This document shows positions 1 through 8,460 of a DNA stretch of 64,000 nt, piece after piece (position 1 is the stretch's first letter; every line of letters starts with the position of its first letter). The translations under genes were made by a program, and so were the position numbers. Origin of the DNA: CAVTWY01 sp963738575 (GTDB taxonomy: Bacteria; Pseudomonadota; Gammaproteobacteria; Burkholderiales; Burkholderiaceae_C); NCBI GenBank assembly GCA_963738575.1, contig CAVTWY010000002.1, forward strand, positions 1,488,001 to 1,552,000. Direction: 5' to 3'. The notes beneath the pieces are model-generated. The model was not told where the DNA came from. It was given only the letters and a program-made list of their open reading frames with translations, and made no database searches.

Positions 1-101
1 TGCCAATCGTGGGTCCAAAGCCAGGCCACCAGAACGGGAACCAGCACCATGAAGGCAACGGATTGCACGTCCCGGGCGTGACGCAAACCCACGCGCCTCA
101 T
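1..101 (-). CDS. Partial membrane protein, truncated by window edge
   Basis: An ATG on the minus strand at 101 shares the ATGA overlap with the stop of the fatty-acid hydroxylase gene. The frame stays open to the window edge, giving about 33 codons. The peptide has a basic N-terminus (MRRVGLRHARD) followed by a strongly hydrophobic stretch (VAFMVLVPVLVAWLW), as expected for a first transmembrane helix. The overlap suggests it is translationally coupled to the gene before it. Too little is visible to assign a family. Confidence 0.5.
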   Translation of the reverse strand, partial: MRRVGLRHARDVQSVAFMVLVPVLVAWLWTHDW

Positions 102-868
102 CGCAAGCGTGCCTCGCGCACTTCGCGGGCCAGTCCGGCCGCGATCACGGCCTTGGCGGCGTTAGGGTCCAGCTTGGTGCCCAGGCACGCATCCATGAAG
201 GTCATCAGGAAACCATAGTTGCCGCGGTGGCAAGCGTGATGCAGGTGATGGTCCTGTGCATTGGACAACCACCGCCAGCGCCTGGGCAACGCCCGGTAGT
301 TGCTGTGGCCCACTGCGTTGTAGGTAGGAGAGACGATGGGCAGCAGCATCAGTGATATCCATGTGAAAGGCCACACCGCCATGGGCAACAACAACACGCT
401 TCCCAACAACATCGCTTCGACAGGGTGAAACGCATAGGTCGACCAAGGTGTCGTCACCACCGATTGGTGATGGGACGCGTGCACAACTTTGACCAAACTT
501 GGATGGTGCAACAAGCGGTGCACGATGTAAAAGTGGACATCGTTCCAGACAACCAGCGCCAGCAACTCAAACAGCACTCGCACAGGTGAGTTGTCTGGAT
601 GAATGCTGGCCCAACCCTTCAGAACCATCCACCAGGGCAGCAGAATCCCCACGCCAAAAATCACGATGGACACCCCGCTTTGGCGCCACTCTCGCTGCAC
701 TTGACCGGCAGGAACGGCACGCGGGTCCAGCATGCGACCGACGCCGCGCCGCATGAGCGCGCAACGAACCGATGTGGCCAGCAGTCCCGCCAGTGCGTAA
801 ATGCACGCAAAGTAAAACACCCCTCCAAGGGCCACGTTGACAGGCGACCAACCCATCGGATTTGTCAT
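98..868 (-). CDS. Fatty acid hydroxylase / sterol desaturase family protein
   Basis: Integral-membrane di-iron oxygenase of the fatty-acid hydroxylase superfamily, expected to hydroxylate or desaturate a lipid in the membrane. The clustered histidines are visible in order: HFYIVHRLLHH, then HASHH, then a C-terminal HHLHHACHRGNYG. Hydrophobic segments lie before and between the boxes, the usual arrangement. The start is set at 868 because its ATG overlaps the stop of the methyltransferase gene (ATGA); a longer reading begins 12 codons earlier inside that gene. The 256-residue length is normal for the family. The substrate cannot be read from sequence. It sits in a leftward run with an exported methyltransferase and a thermonuclease-like gene, which does not define a pathway. 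Confidence 0.85.
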   Translation of the reverse strand: MTNPMGWSPVNVALGGVFYFACIYALAGLLATSVRCALMRRGVGRMLDPRAVPAGQVQREWRQSGVSIVIFGVGILLPWWMVLKGWASIHPDNSPVRVLFELLALVVWNDVHFYIVHRLLHHPSLVKVVHASHHQSVVTTPWSTYAFHPVEAMLLGSVLLLPMAVWPFTWISLMLLPIVSPTYNAVGHSNYRALPRRWRWLSNAQDHHLHHACHRGNYGFLMTFMDACLGTKLDPNAAKAVIAAGLAREVREARLR

Positions 869-1716
869 GGCACGCACGAACCTGTCGTGGCACGCGTCAG
901 CCATTGCCCTTCGCGCAAAGGCACGGGCCCGTCGACGCCCTCGAGCACGCGCAAGCCCATGGACTCATGCCCAAACACGGCGCCGCGCGAACCACCGATG
1001 GGACGCAACACCAATCCGTTGGAGGGATCCACCTTGGCATCAAACACGACGTTGCTCAAGGCCCATTGGCCGGACGCCACAGGCCGGTGCAACTCGACCG
1101 AGGCGCGTTGGAAGTGTTGCGTGATCAAGAGTGACGCGCCAGGCGCGCACCACAGCCCCTGAAATGCTGCCGGCACCACCCACAGGTGCAAGCGCGATTT
1201 CTTTTCGCGCCCAATGGCTTTGTCCGGTACGTCCAGCTCGATGGTTTTGTCTGGCGCCCATTCACCCATGTCCCAATCATGGGAGACCACGCGCGTGCCA
1301 GGCTTAAGCGCCAGCAGACGTGGTCGCAGGCGCATGTTGAATTCGGGCAGCAAGTACATGGTGATGACGCTGGCCACGCTCAAATCAGTGGCAAACAGGT
1401 CCTGCGTGCGAAAACTCGCCCTCTCACTGACGCCAACCGCACGGGCATTGGCCACGCTCCGGGCGACCAAATCAGGCACGATCTCAACCCCCATGCCGCG
1501 CGCACCATGCACCTTGGCGGCCGTGATGACGATGCGCCCATCGCCCGACCCCAGGTCGAGCACAAAGTCACTGGCCTTCACGTCCGCCAGCGCCAGCATG
1601 GCACGCGTCACCCGATCGGGGGTGGTGATGAAGGGCACATCCTCTTGGGACGATGCAGCCCATGGCAACCACGCAACCGTGGTCACGAGAACCAGCACAA
1701 CAGTTTTCAATCGCAT
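865..1716 (-). CDS. Class I SAM-dependent methyltransferase with N-terminal signal peptide
   Basis: Rossmann-type methyltransferase. SAM-binding motif I reads VLDLGSGDGRIV, with an acidic motif II residue about 20 residues later (GVEIV). The first 25 or so residues form a typical export signal: basic MRLK, a hydrophobic core, then a likely cleavage after AASS. The product is therefore predicted to be periplasmic or membrane-anchored, which is odd for a SAM-dependent enzyme. The C-terminal third matches no domain I recognise. The start at 1716 was chosen because it begins directly with the signal sequence; an in-frame TTG lies six codons upstream. The gene follows the thermonuclease gene by five bases and overlaps the hydroxylase gene by four. 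The substrate is unknown. Confidence 0.75.
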   Translation of the reverse strand: MRLKTVVLVLVTTVAWLPWAASSQEDVPFITTPDRVTRAMLALADVKASDFVLDLGSGDGRIVITAAKVHGARGMGVEIVPDLVARSVANARAVGVSERASFRTQDLFATDLSVASVITMYLLPEFNMRLRPRLLALKPGTRVVSHDWDMGEWAPDKTIELDVPDKAIGREKKSRLHLWVVPAAFQGLWCAPGASLLITQHFQRASVELHRPVASGQWALSNVVFDAKVDPSNGLVLRPIGGSRGAVFGHESMGLRVLEGVDGPVPLREGQWLTRATTGSCVP

Positions 1717-1721
1717 GACGT

Positions 1722-2414
1722 TCACGGCTTGCAAGACCCTTCGCGCTGCCGAAACTCACGCGGTTGCATGGCGTCGCGGTTGGCATGCAAGCCGCGATTC
1801 AAGGCCTTGGCCATGCGCTCATCGGCAATGTAAGGGCCGCGGTCGGCGCGGTATCGAATGCTCCAGGCGTGGCCATCCTTGACCATGCGTTGCCCAATGT
1901 CCTCGGTATCGTCATAGATTTTGCCGAGGCGGCGACCATACTTATCCAAGGCACGCAGTTTGGCAGTGACGGCCCGGTTGAGCAAACGCTGCGAAAGCGC
2001 CGCAGTGGCCTCAGCGCCCCAAGCCTGGCAGCTTTCTGGTGCATCGATGCCTTCAATGCGCACCTTCACGGGCTTGCTGCCAGCGGGCAGTGCGACCCAC
2101 AAGGTGTCACCGTCGGTGATGCGGGTGACGACGCCTGTGAACTCCCCAGGCCGAAAGGGCTCGGGCGATCCTGGTGGCGCCAGCGATGTGACACCTTCAG
2201 CGTTTGCCGGCGGCGCCCCGTGCGCTGCGATCCATGCCGCAGAACCAAGCACAGCAGCGCCCAAAACAACGGGGCCCACCATGCGCGGCTTGTCGCTGAA
2301 CGACCGATTGCGAAGCGTCTTGGCATCGGCCGGGCCGGCGGCAAGGCTCAATGAAAGCGCCAACCCGACGACGATCGCGGTGATGGTTTCAGTCTGCACT
2401 GCAAGCAAGCGCAC
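1722..2414 (-). CDS. Thermonuclease (SNase-like) family protein, exported or membrane-anchored
   Basis: Staphylococcal-nuclease-like OB-fold protein. The nuclease signatures are present: DGDTL, then RIEGIDAPES carrying a catalytic Arg and an Asp ligand, then DKYGRRLG with the second catalytic Arg. Ahead of the domain (residues about 90-225) lie two hydrophobic stretches, one likely a signal sequence and one possibly a membrane anchor. A GTG at 2414 is preferred over the TTG at 2420 because AGGAG lies about seven bases upstream of the GTG. The expected role is cleavage of extracytoplasmic nucleic acid, but many bacterial members are uncharacterised. First gene of a three- or four-gene leftward run. 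Confidence 0.8.
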   Translation of the reverse strand: MRLLAVQTETITAIVVGLALSLSLAAGPADAKTLRNRSFSDKPRMVGPVVLGAAVLGSAAWIAAHGAPPANAEGVTSLAPPGSPEPFRPGEFTGVVTRITDGDTLWVALPAGSKPVKVRIEGIDAPESCQAWGAEATAALSQRLLNRAVTAKLRALDKYGRRLGKIYDDTEDIGQRMVKDGHAWSIRYRADRGPYIADERMAKALNRGLHANRDAMQPREFRQREGSCKP

Positions 2415-2543
2415 TGGCAATCTCCTGGGTCTATCAAGGGGGATTCTCGGTCCGATTGTCGCTTGTAGCGCTCAACGAGTCATCGACCCAATGCACGACC
2501 AAATGCAAAGCGCCCATCGTGGTGGCCACGGACCGTCAAAGGA

Positions 2544-3386
2544 TCAAGATGTGACGATCCATCCTTCCACAGGATCAACACTTTCGCTAAAACCATGATC
2601 GGGTTGCAAACTCGCCCAGGCCGCCTGAACCAGGCAAAGCACCGCGTCCAGTTGATCACCGGTGGCGTCCATCAAAACCGCCTCGCGCAAGTTAGATGTC
2701 AGTGCAAGTTGCCGCCCCAACCCGGACTCCCCACGCTCCAACGCCGACACGATGGCCAAGCGTGCCTCTTGGCGCGAAGCATCATCCTTATTCTTGTAAG
2801 ACCGTCGGCCTACCAACTGGTGCGCCAGCAGGCCAGGGTAGCCTTCCAAGGCAACCGCATCGGCTCGGCCTTGGCGCATGCGAGGCACGGTGACGTCGGC
2901 CTCCACCAGCCGCTTCACCCCTTCGAAGTACATCCAACCCACGGGCACGTACCGCGTCTGCAGCGGGCTGGTCGACGCGACACCCGAAGCGGTTCGGTCG
3001 GTCAAACGATGCAGCAGTTTGCTGCCACTGGGGCGGTTGGCGGTCCACGCGTCGATCATGGCGCGCATGTCCATTCGATTGCCACAACGCTGATGCATGG
3101 CCTGGATCACGGCGTCCATGGTGTCGCCCAAGCGCTGCGATGCCACAAATTCTCGTGGCAGCCCAAAGGGGAAGTCGAAGGCACCCAACCAAGGGCCCTG
3201 GCGTCGCAACAATTGATCAAACAACGGCATGGTTGTCAAAGTTTCGATTCGCAGCACCTGAAGCCGGCCGCCCTGCAACGCACCATGGGCAACCGTGATG
3301 GCTTTTCGCTTGGACGGCGAACACGTGAAGTCAACACCCCAAAGCGCTTGCGCAGGGCGTGGCCCGTTGATTTTTTGAGTGATCAT
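2544..3386 (-). CDS. DUF429 domain-containing protein
   Basis: Resembles the DUF429 family, a predicted RNase H-like fold of unknown function. An early Asp follows a hydrophobic strand (LWGVDFTCSP), a second acidic strand reads GAFDFPFGLP, and a late conserved TGDQLDAVLC segment carries another Asp, the pattern of acidic metal ligands in such folds. The start at 3386 overlaps the stop of the transporter gene as ATGA. The longer upstream reading is only the transporter in another frame. The 280-residue length is plausible. No pathway is indicated by the neighbours. Confidence 0.7.
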   Translation of the reverse strand: MITQKINGPRPAQALWGVDFTCSPSKRKAITVAHGALQGGRLQVLRIETLTTMPLFDQLLRRQGPWLGAFDFPFGLPREFVASQRLGDTMDAVIQAMHQRCGNRMDMRAMIDAWTANRPSGSKLLHRLTDRTASGVASTSPLQTRYVPVGWMYFEGVKRLVEADVTVPRMRQGRADAVALEGYPGLLAHQLVGRRSYKNKDDASRQEARLAIVSALERGESGLGRQLALTSNLREAVLMDATGDQLDAVLCLVQAAWASLQPDHGFSESVDPVEGWIVTS

Positions 3387-4264
3387 GAGACTGCCAAAGC
3401 AAACACCCCCAACGCCATGCACAAAGCCCCCAACACACGGGCGCCTTGATCGCGCTCGCCCAGCAACTTGCCGCCCAGCAAGGCGGCAAAAAGCATCGAT
3501 ACCTCGCGTGCTGGCGCCACATGCGACAACGGTGCCAGTTGCATGGCGTACAGCACCAACACGTAGGCGAGTGGCCCCAACACTGCAACCACCACGGCGT
3601 GGCGCCACTGCGTGGCCCAAGCGGCCCGCAGGGCCGTACGATCGCGAAGCGCACCGGGAAGCAAAAGTGGGATTCGAAGCACGTTACCCACGTAATCCAC
3701 GATCACGGGACCGATGAGCAAAACCGTAACGGCGTAACCGTCAATCACGGTGTACGAAGCAATCAATACCCCCGTGGCGAACCCCCAGCGCAACCCAGTC
3801 ATGGTGCGAGCATGAACTTGCGGGTCACGGGATTGACGCCACAAACCCGCGCCGCCAGCCACCCAAAAAATGCCCAAGCAAACCGCCAACACGCCCCCCA
3901 AGCTCAACCACGACAACGATTCGTTCAATACCACCAAAGCCATGGCCGACGCCAGCAATGGCCCCGTGCCGCGCGCCACCGGGTACACCACCGTCAGGTC
4001 GGCCCGTCGGTACCCAGTTAACAGCACCGTGAAGTAAGCGACATGCACCAGCGCGCTGGCGATCAGCACCAACCATGCGGTTGCACCCCATTGCAACCAG
4101 GCACCGTCGCCCACATACCAAGCTACAGGGCCCCAAATCACGGCGACCAACAGTGCGACGATGAACGCAAACCGATCATCGCCACCCGCTTTTTTGGCCG
4201 CCATGTTCCACACCGCGTGCAAGAATCCAGCCATCAAAACGAGCGCCAGTGCGGTGGGTGACAT
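3383..4264 (-). CDS. EamA/DMT family transporter
   Basis: Predicted inner-membrane transporter of the drug/metabolite (EamA) superfamily. About ten hydrophobic helices form two repeated halves (roughly residues 5-135 and 150-290). The first half contains the typical VYPVARGTGPLLA segment, and the second ends with the VSMLFAALLGGKLLGE helix common in this family. The ATG at 4264 starts directly at the first helix; the longer frame upstream runs antisense into the asparaginase gene. The gene is divergent from the asparaginase with only 49 bp between, so their promoters must be compact or overlapping. The substrate cannot be predicted. Confidence 0.85.
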   Translation of the reverse strand: MSPTALALVLMAGFLHAVWNMAAKKAGGDDRFAFIVALLVAVIWGPVAWYVGDGAWLQWGATAWLVLIASALVHVAYFTVLLTGYRRADLTVVYPVARGTGPLLASAMALVVLNESLSWLSLGGVLAVCLGIFWVAGGAGLWRQSRDPQVHARTMTGLRWGFATGVLIASYTVIDGYAVTVLLIGPVIVDYVGNVLRIPLLLPGALRDRTALRAAWATQWRHAVVVAVLGPLAYVLVLYAMQLAPLSHVAPAREVSMLFAALLGGKLLGERDQGARVLGALCMALGVFALAVS

Positions 4265-4313
4265 GCATCCATTGTCCACACGCGCCGTCCAACATCGTTT
4301 GAGGAAGTTCACC

Positions 4314-5369
4314 ATGCAAGCTACAGCAAATCCTGTGTTGGTCGAAGTGCTGCGTGGCGACGCCGTTGAATCTGCCCATCGCGGTGCGCTGGTGGTGTGC
4401 GACAGCAACGGGCACACCGTGATCAGCGTTGGCGACGTGAAGCGTCGGGTTTTTGCACGTTCGGCCATCAAGTTGCTGCAAGCACTGCCGCTGGTGGCCA
4501 GCGGTGCCGCCGACCACTGGGGGTTTACCAACGAAGAATTGGCGTTGGCATGCGCGTCGCACAACGGTGAGGCAACACACACAAGCACGGCCCTGACCAT
4601 GCTGCACAAAGCGGGGGTCGACGACACGGTACTGGAATGCGGTGCCCACCCGCCCCACCAGATGCAAGCCCAAGCACTGTTGATGGCTCAAGGTCAAGCA
4701 CCTTGCAGCCTGCATAACAACTGCTCAGGCAAGCATGCCGGGTTTGTGGGATTGGGCGCTTTCCGCGCCGCCACCGGCAAGACGCCAAGCAATGCTCGAC
4801 CTTGGCTGCAAGGTTATGTCAACCATGACCACACGGTGATGATGGAAGTGAGCCAGGCCGTTGCCGACGCCACATCGTTCGACCTCTCGCAAACCACCCG
4901 CGCAACGGACGGGTGCTCAATCCCGACACACGCCATCGAACTGAAGGCGCTGGCACTGGCCTACGCTCGAGTGGCCACAGGCGACGGTTTGTCGTTGCCT
5001 CATGCCATCGCTGCGAAAAAATTGCGTCACGCGATCGCTGCGGCGCCACACATGGTCGCTGGCACCCTTCGCTTTGACACATTGGTGATGCAACGGCTGG
5101 GAACACGTGTTTGCTGCAAAGTGGGCGCTGAAGGCGTTTATTGCGCAGCGCTTCCCGAGAAAGGTTGGGGCGTGGCCATCAAAATGGACGATGGCAACAA
5201 CGCCCGTGCCGTTGAGGTCGTGATGGCGACAGTGATTGAGCATTTGGTCACGCTCGACGCGTCTGAACGTGCATTCATGGGCACGCTAAGCGCTCCCGCG
5301 TTGCGCAATTGGAATGGCATCGCCGTGGGTGCGCTGCGTGCCAGCACCTGGTTGCGCGAAGGCCTGTAG
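4314..5369 (+). CDS. Asparaginase, Rhizobium-type (COG4448 family)
   Basis: L-asparaginase of the bacterial family typified by the Rhizobium etli enzyme, unrelated to the E. coli type; it hydrolyses asparagine to aspartate and ammonia in the cytoplasm. Family signatures are in order: VFARSAIKLLQALPLV with the catalytic Ser and Lys of SxxK, ELALACASHNGE, LECGAHPP, NNCSGKHAGF and TDGCSIPTHA, whose conserved cysteines belong to the active-site/metal region in this family. The length of 351 residues is normal. The start at 4314 was chosen for its GAGGAA ribosome site and because it begins with the family's N-terminus; an upstream in-frame ATG lies antisense to the transporter gene. Confidence 0.88.
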   Translation: MQATANPVLVEVLRGDAVESAHRGALVVCDSNGHTVISVGDVKRRVFARSAIKLLQALPLVASGAADHWGFTNEELALACASHNGEATHTSTALTMLHKAGVDDTVLECGAHPPHQMQAQALLMAQGQAPCSLHNNCSGKHAGFVGLGAFRAATGKTPSNARPWLQGYVNHDHTVMMEVSQAVADATSFDLSQTTRATDGCSIPTHAIELKALALAYARVATGDGLSLPHAIAAKKLRHAIAAAPHMVAGTLRFDTLVMQRLGTRVCCKVGAEGVYCAALPEKGWGVAIKMDDGNNARAVEVVMATVIEHLVTLDASERAFMGTLSAPALRNWNGIAVGALRASTWLREGL

Positions 5370-5513
5370 ACGCGGCCATTCAGGTCCAGGGGGGTACCAC
5401 GCAGGTGGCTGTTGTATTGCCACGGAACCGTGAACCAGTTCCTCACCGTTGACGGGCATCAAGTTTGACAATCCACCAGCCCACCCGAGAACCCAATACC
5501 GCCACGCTGTGTC

Positions 5514-5939
5514 ATGAAGTCCCGCCGACCGCAAAGCACCTTCGCCGTTTCTGGCACGCTCGAATTTGAGCCTGTGTCATTTGCCGCCGCACGCGCGGTG
5601 GCCAACGAACTGCCGTCGGGCGTCGAAAAGATGCTCGATCAATTGCCCGGCTACTGGCATCGCGTTCGCCGCCCAGTCGCCAAGCGTGATTTGGTTCTGA
5701 CACCGTCCACCATCGAATGGATGCGCCGCTTGCCCAAAGAAATTTGGCCGCTGCAAACGGGGGCCAACTACCCACGCATCCTCAATCAGCTGGCCTTGTG
5801 TTGGCGCAACGACGAAGAGCGCGAAGCGCAGTTTGAGCGCTTGCTCAATGATCGACGCAAAAACCGGCGCGGATTCCCTGACTCGGTTTCTACAGAGTTG
5901 CGCACCTTGCACATGCACTCGCTCAGCGCCATCGGCTGA
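5514..5939 (+). CDS. Conserved hypothetical protein, 141 residues
   Basis: Small, basic, soluble-looking protein rich in Arg, with no signal peptide, membrane helix or motif I recognise. The central part (VAKRDLVLTPSTIEWMRRLP, then ALCWRNDEEREAQFERLLND) reads like a genuine helical protein, and composition and codon use match the neighbours, so I take it as a real gene. It is 144 bp after the asparaginase gene and 75 bp before nadC on the same strand. An antisense 365-codon frame covers both it and nadC but does not read as a protein. Function unknown. Confidence 0.6.
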   Translation: MKSRRPQSTFAVSGTLEFEPVSFAAARAVANELPSGVEKMLDQLPGYWHRVRRPVAKRDLVLTPSTIEWMRRLPKEIWPLQTGANYPRILNQLALCWRNDEEREAQFERLLNDRRKNRRGFPDSVSTELRTLHMHSLSAIG

Positions 5940-6014
5940 GCACTCGGCCCCCCAAAGGCCTCGAGAACTTTCAATTTCGCGTATCGTTGTGGCACCTAGA
6001 CCCACGGTGCCACC

Positions 6015-6875
6015 ATGTTTGAAGTAAACGAAACGCTTGAAGAAGCCAGGATCCGAAACGTGCGCGACGCCTTCCGCGAAGACTTGGGGCGCGGCGACTG
6101 GACCGCGCTGCTGTCGCCGGCAGGCAAACGCGTGCAGGCGCGCATCATGGCCAAGGACGATGCCGTGTTGTGTGGGCGCGCGTGGTTTGACGCCTGCATG
6201 AGCACCGTGGACCCTGCCGCCAAGATTGAATGGCAGGTGGCTGAAGGGTCGCGCATGACGCGTGGCACGCGGGTCTGTCACATCCAAGGGGACGGTCGAG
6301 CCCTGCTGTCCGCCGAACGTCCAGCTTTGAACTTTGTGCAAATGCTGTCGTGCGTGGCCACCACCACAAGAACGTACGTCGACGCCATCGCGGGCCTGTC
6401 GCCCAACCCCCGTGGCTGCGCCATCCTGGACACACGCAAGACCTTGCCGGGCTTGCGCCAAGCTCAAAAATACGCGGTGCGGGTTGGTGGCGGCAAGAAC
6501 CAGCGCATGGCGCTGTGGGACGGCATCCTCATCAAAGAAAATCACATTGCCGCCGCCGGCGGGGTCGAAGCAGCGCTGCAAAGCGCGCAGGCGCTGCATG
6601 CCAACGTGTCCATTCAAATCGAGGTGGAAAACCTCGACGAACTGGACCGCGCCCTTCGCGCAGGCGCCAAGCACGTGATGCTCGACGACTTTTCTTTCGA
6701 CGACATGGCCCTTGGTGTGACACTCAATGCCGGCCGCGCCGAGCTTGAAGTGTCGGGCGGGGTCACGCTTGAATCCGTGCGCACCATTGCGCGCACGGGT
6801 GTTGATCGCATCTCGATCGGCAAACTCACCAAGGACGTTCAGGCGGTTGACCTGTCGATGCGCATCGACGCCTGA
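6015..6875 (+). CDS. nadC: Nicotinate-nucleotide pyrophosphorylase (carboxylating), quinolinate phosphoribosyltransferase
   Basis: Converts quinolinate and PRPP to nicotinate mononucleotide in de novo NAD synthesis, in the cytoplasm. The N-terminal domain (EDLGRGDWTA) leads into an alpha/beta barrel with the family motifs: ILDTRKTLPGLR, KYAVRVGGGKNQR, LWDGILIKENH, IEVENLDEL, MLDDFS and the phosphate-binding end VSGGVTLE...GVDRISIGKLT. The 286-residue length is standard. nadA and nadB are not adjacent, so it is a stand-alone gene here. It converges with the ABC ATPase gene, with only three bases between the stops. Confidence 0.95.
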   Translation: MFEVNETLEEARIRNVRDAFREDLGRGDWTALLSPAGKRVQARIMAKDDAVLCGRAWFDACMSTVDPAAKIEWQVAEGSRMTRGTRVCHIQGDGRALLSAERPALNFVQMLSCVATTTRTYVDAIAGLSPNPRGCAILDTRKTLPGLRQAQKYAVRVGGGKNQRMALWDGILIKENHIAAAGGVEAALQSAQALHANVSIQIEVENLDELDRALRAGAKHVMLDDFSFDDMALGVTLNAGRAELEVSGGVTLESVRTIARTGVDRISIGKLTKDVQAVDLSMRIDA

Positions 6876-6878
6876 GCG

Positions 6879-7649
6879 TCAGGTCAAGGCCGCCTGGGCT
6901 GCCAAGACCTCCACCCGCACGTCGTCGGTCAGCGCCGCCTTGAGGTTGGAGAAGTCGGGGGTGGTTTTGATCGAGTAGTGGCGTGGGTGCGCCATCGGCA
7001 CATCGCGGTCGCTTTTGATGCGACCAGGGCGAGCACTCATCACCACCACGCGCGTGCCCATGAAGGCAGCTTCGTCGATGTCGTGCGTGACAAACAAAAC
7101 CGTTTTTCGCTCGGCCTCCCAGATGCCCAGCAACAACTCTTGCATCAGCTCGCGTGTTTGGTGGTCCAAAGCGCCAAAGGGCTCGTCCATCAACAGCATG
7201 CGGGGGTTGTTGGCCAAGGCACGGGCCAGCGCGGTGCGCTGCTGCATGCCGCCCGAGAGTTGCTTGGGGTGGTGATGCTCAAAGCCCTTGAGCCCCACCT
7301 TGTGGATGAAGTCATTGGCGATCTCCAGCTGTTGCGCCAGCGGCAAGCCGCGCTCACGCAGCCCAAAACAAACGTTTTCGCGCACGGTCAACCACGGGAA
7401 CAGCGTGTAGCTTTGAAACACCATGCCACGGTCGGCACCCGGCCCCTCGATGCGTTTGCCGTCGAGCTTGGCCTCGCCTGCCGTGGGTGTCTCGAGCCCC
7501 GCGATGATGCGCAGCAAGGTGCTTTTGCCACAACCACTGGGCCCAAGGATGGTGATGAAGTCGTTTTCGGCCACGTCCAGGTCGGTGGCCTGCAAAGCCA
7601 GTGTGCTGCCAAAGCGTTTTTCAACCCCACGAATGGAAAGGATGGTCAT
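6879..7649 (-). CDS. ABC transporter ATP-binding protein, NitT/TauT type, linked to hut genes
   Basis: ATPase subunit of a nitrate/sulfonate/taurine-type importer. Walker A (GPSGCGKST), the signature (LSGGMQQRTALARAL), Walker B (MLLMDEPFGALD) and the H-loop (THDIDEA) are intact. The 256-residue length fits TauB/SsuB relatives. The start at 7649 begins with the domain and lies four bases after the permease stop; an earlier in-frame start lies within the permease gene. Last gene of the leftward run hutU-hutH-binding protein-permease-ATPase. This context suggests import of histidine, urocanate or a related imidazole compound, which is inference. Confidence 0.9.
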   Translation of the reverse strand: MTILSIRGVEKRFGSTLALQATDLDVAENDFITILGPSGCGKSTLLRIIAGLETPTAGEAKLDGKRIEGPGADRGMVFQSYTLFPWLTVRENVCFGLRERGLPLAQQLEIANDFIHKVGLKGFEHHHPKQLSGGMQQRTALARALANNPRMLLMDEPFGALDHQTRELMQELLLGIWEAERKTVLFVTHDIDEAAFMGTRVVVMSARPGRIKSDRDVPMAHPRHYSIKTTPDFSNLKAALTDDVRVEVLAAQAALT

Positions 7650-7653
7650 GGCA

Positions 7654-8442
7654 TCACCGCCCGATCTGCGCCCAAGGGAACAACTTGCGGTTGCTCCACT
7701 TGAAGAAGAAGTCACTCACCAGCCCAATCAAACCGATGACGATGATGCCAAAGATGATCTGATCGGTGGCCAAAAGCGCTTGGCTGTCGGTAATCATGTG
7801 GCCAATGCCGCTGGACGCGCCGATCAGCTCTGCCACGATCACGTACGTCCAAGCCCACCCCAGCACCATGCGCAAGGTCTCGGCGATTTCGGGGGCTGCA
7901 TTGGGAATCAACACGCGCCGAATCAACCCCTGATCGCTAACCCCCAAGGTGTACGCCGCCTCGACCAAGTCACGCCGCGTGTTGCCAACCGTCACGGCAA
8001 ACATCAACACCAGTTGAAAGAAACAGCCAATGAAGATCAGCGCCAGTTTTTGCGCTTCGCCAATGCCTGCCCACAAGATCAACAAAGGGATGAACGCACT
8101 GGCCGGCAAGTAGCGTGCAAAAGAAACAAAGGGTTCAAAAAAGGCTTCGATGGGTTTGTAGGCACCCATCAAGACCCCCAACGGCAGCGCCAGCGCCGTC
8201 GCGATTGCAAACCCACCCAGCACGCGCCACACCGTCATGCCGATGTCTTTGATGAATCCTTGCTCGGTGAGCAACGTCCAACCGCTCTTGACCATGGTGA
8301 TGGGGTCGGCCAAAAAAGTCTTGCTGACGTAGCCCCCCAGCGTGGCAAAGGCCCACACTGCAAAAAACACAACAAAAAAGGAGATGCCGAGCACCACGCG
8401 GGTGCTCGGTGCAACGGCCACCAAGGGCTTCATCGTCAGCAT
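7654..8442 (-). CDS. ABC transporter permease, NitT/TauT type
   Basis: Inner-membrane permease with about six hydrophobic helices. It carries the EAA cytoplasmic loop that contacts the ATPase (AAYTLGVSDQGLIRRVLIPNAAPEI), the BPD_transp_1 domain of TauC/SsuC relatives. The length of 262 residues is typical. A second in-frame ATG lies three codons in (8433). It is 18 bp after the binding-protein gene and four bases before the ATPase gene, so the three subunits are co-transcribed. The substrate is inferred only from hutU and hutH upstream in the same run. Confidence 0.9.
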   Translation of the reverse strand: MLTMKPLVAVAPSTRVVLGISFFVVFFAVWAFATLGGYVSKTFLADPITMVKSGWTLLTEQGFIKDIGMTVWRVLGGFAIATALALPLGVLMGAYKPIEAFFEPFVSFARYLPASAFIPLLILWAGIGEAQKLALIFIGCFFQLVLMFAVTVGNTRRDLVEAAYTLGVSDQGLIRRVLIPNAAPEIAETLRMVLGWAWTYVIVAELIGASSGIGHMITDSQALLATDQIIFGIIVIGLIGLVSDFFFKWSNRKLFPWAQIGR

Positions 8443-8460
8443 TCAGCGTTTGAGGGCTAC

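Noticed and set aside
5577..6674. 365-codon minus-strand frame over the small unknown gene and nadC
   Set aside because: Antisense to nadC, which is certain; the translated product is not protein-like.
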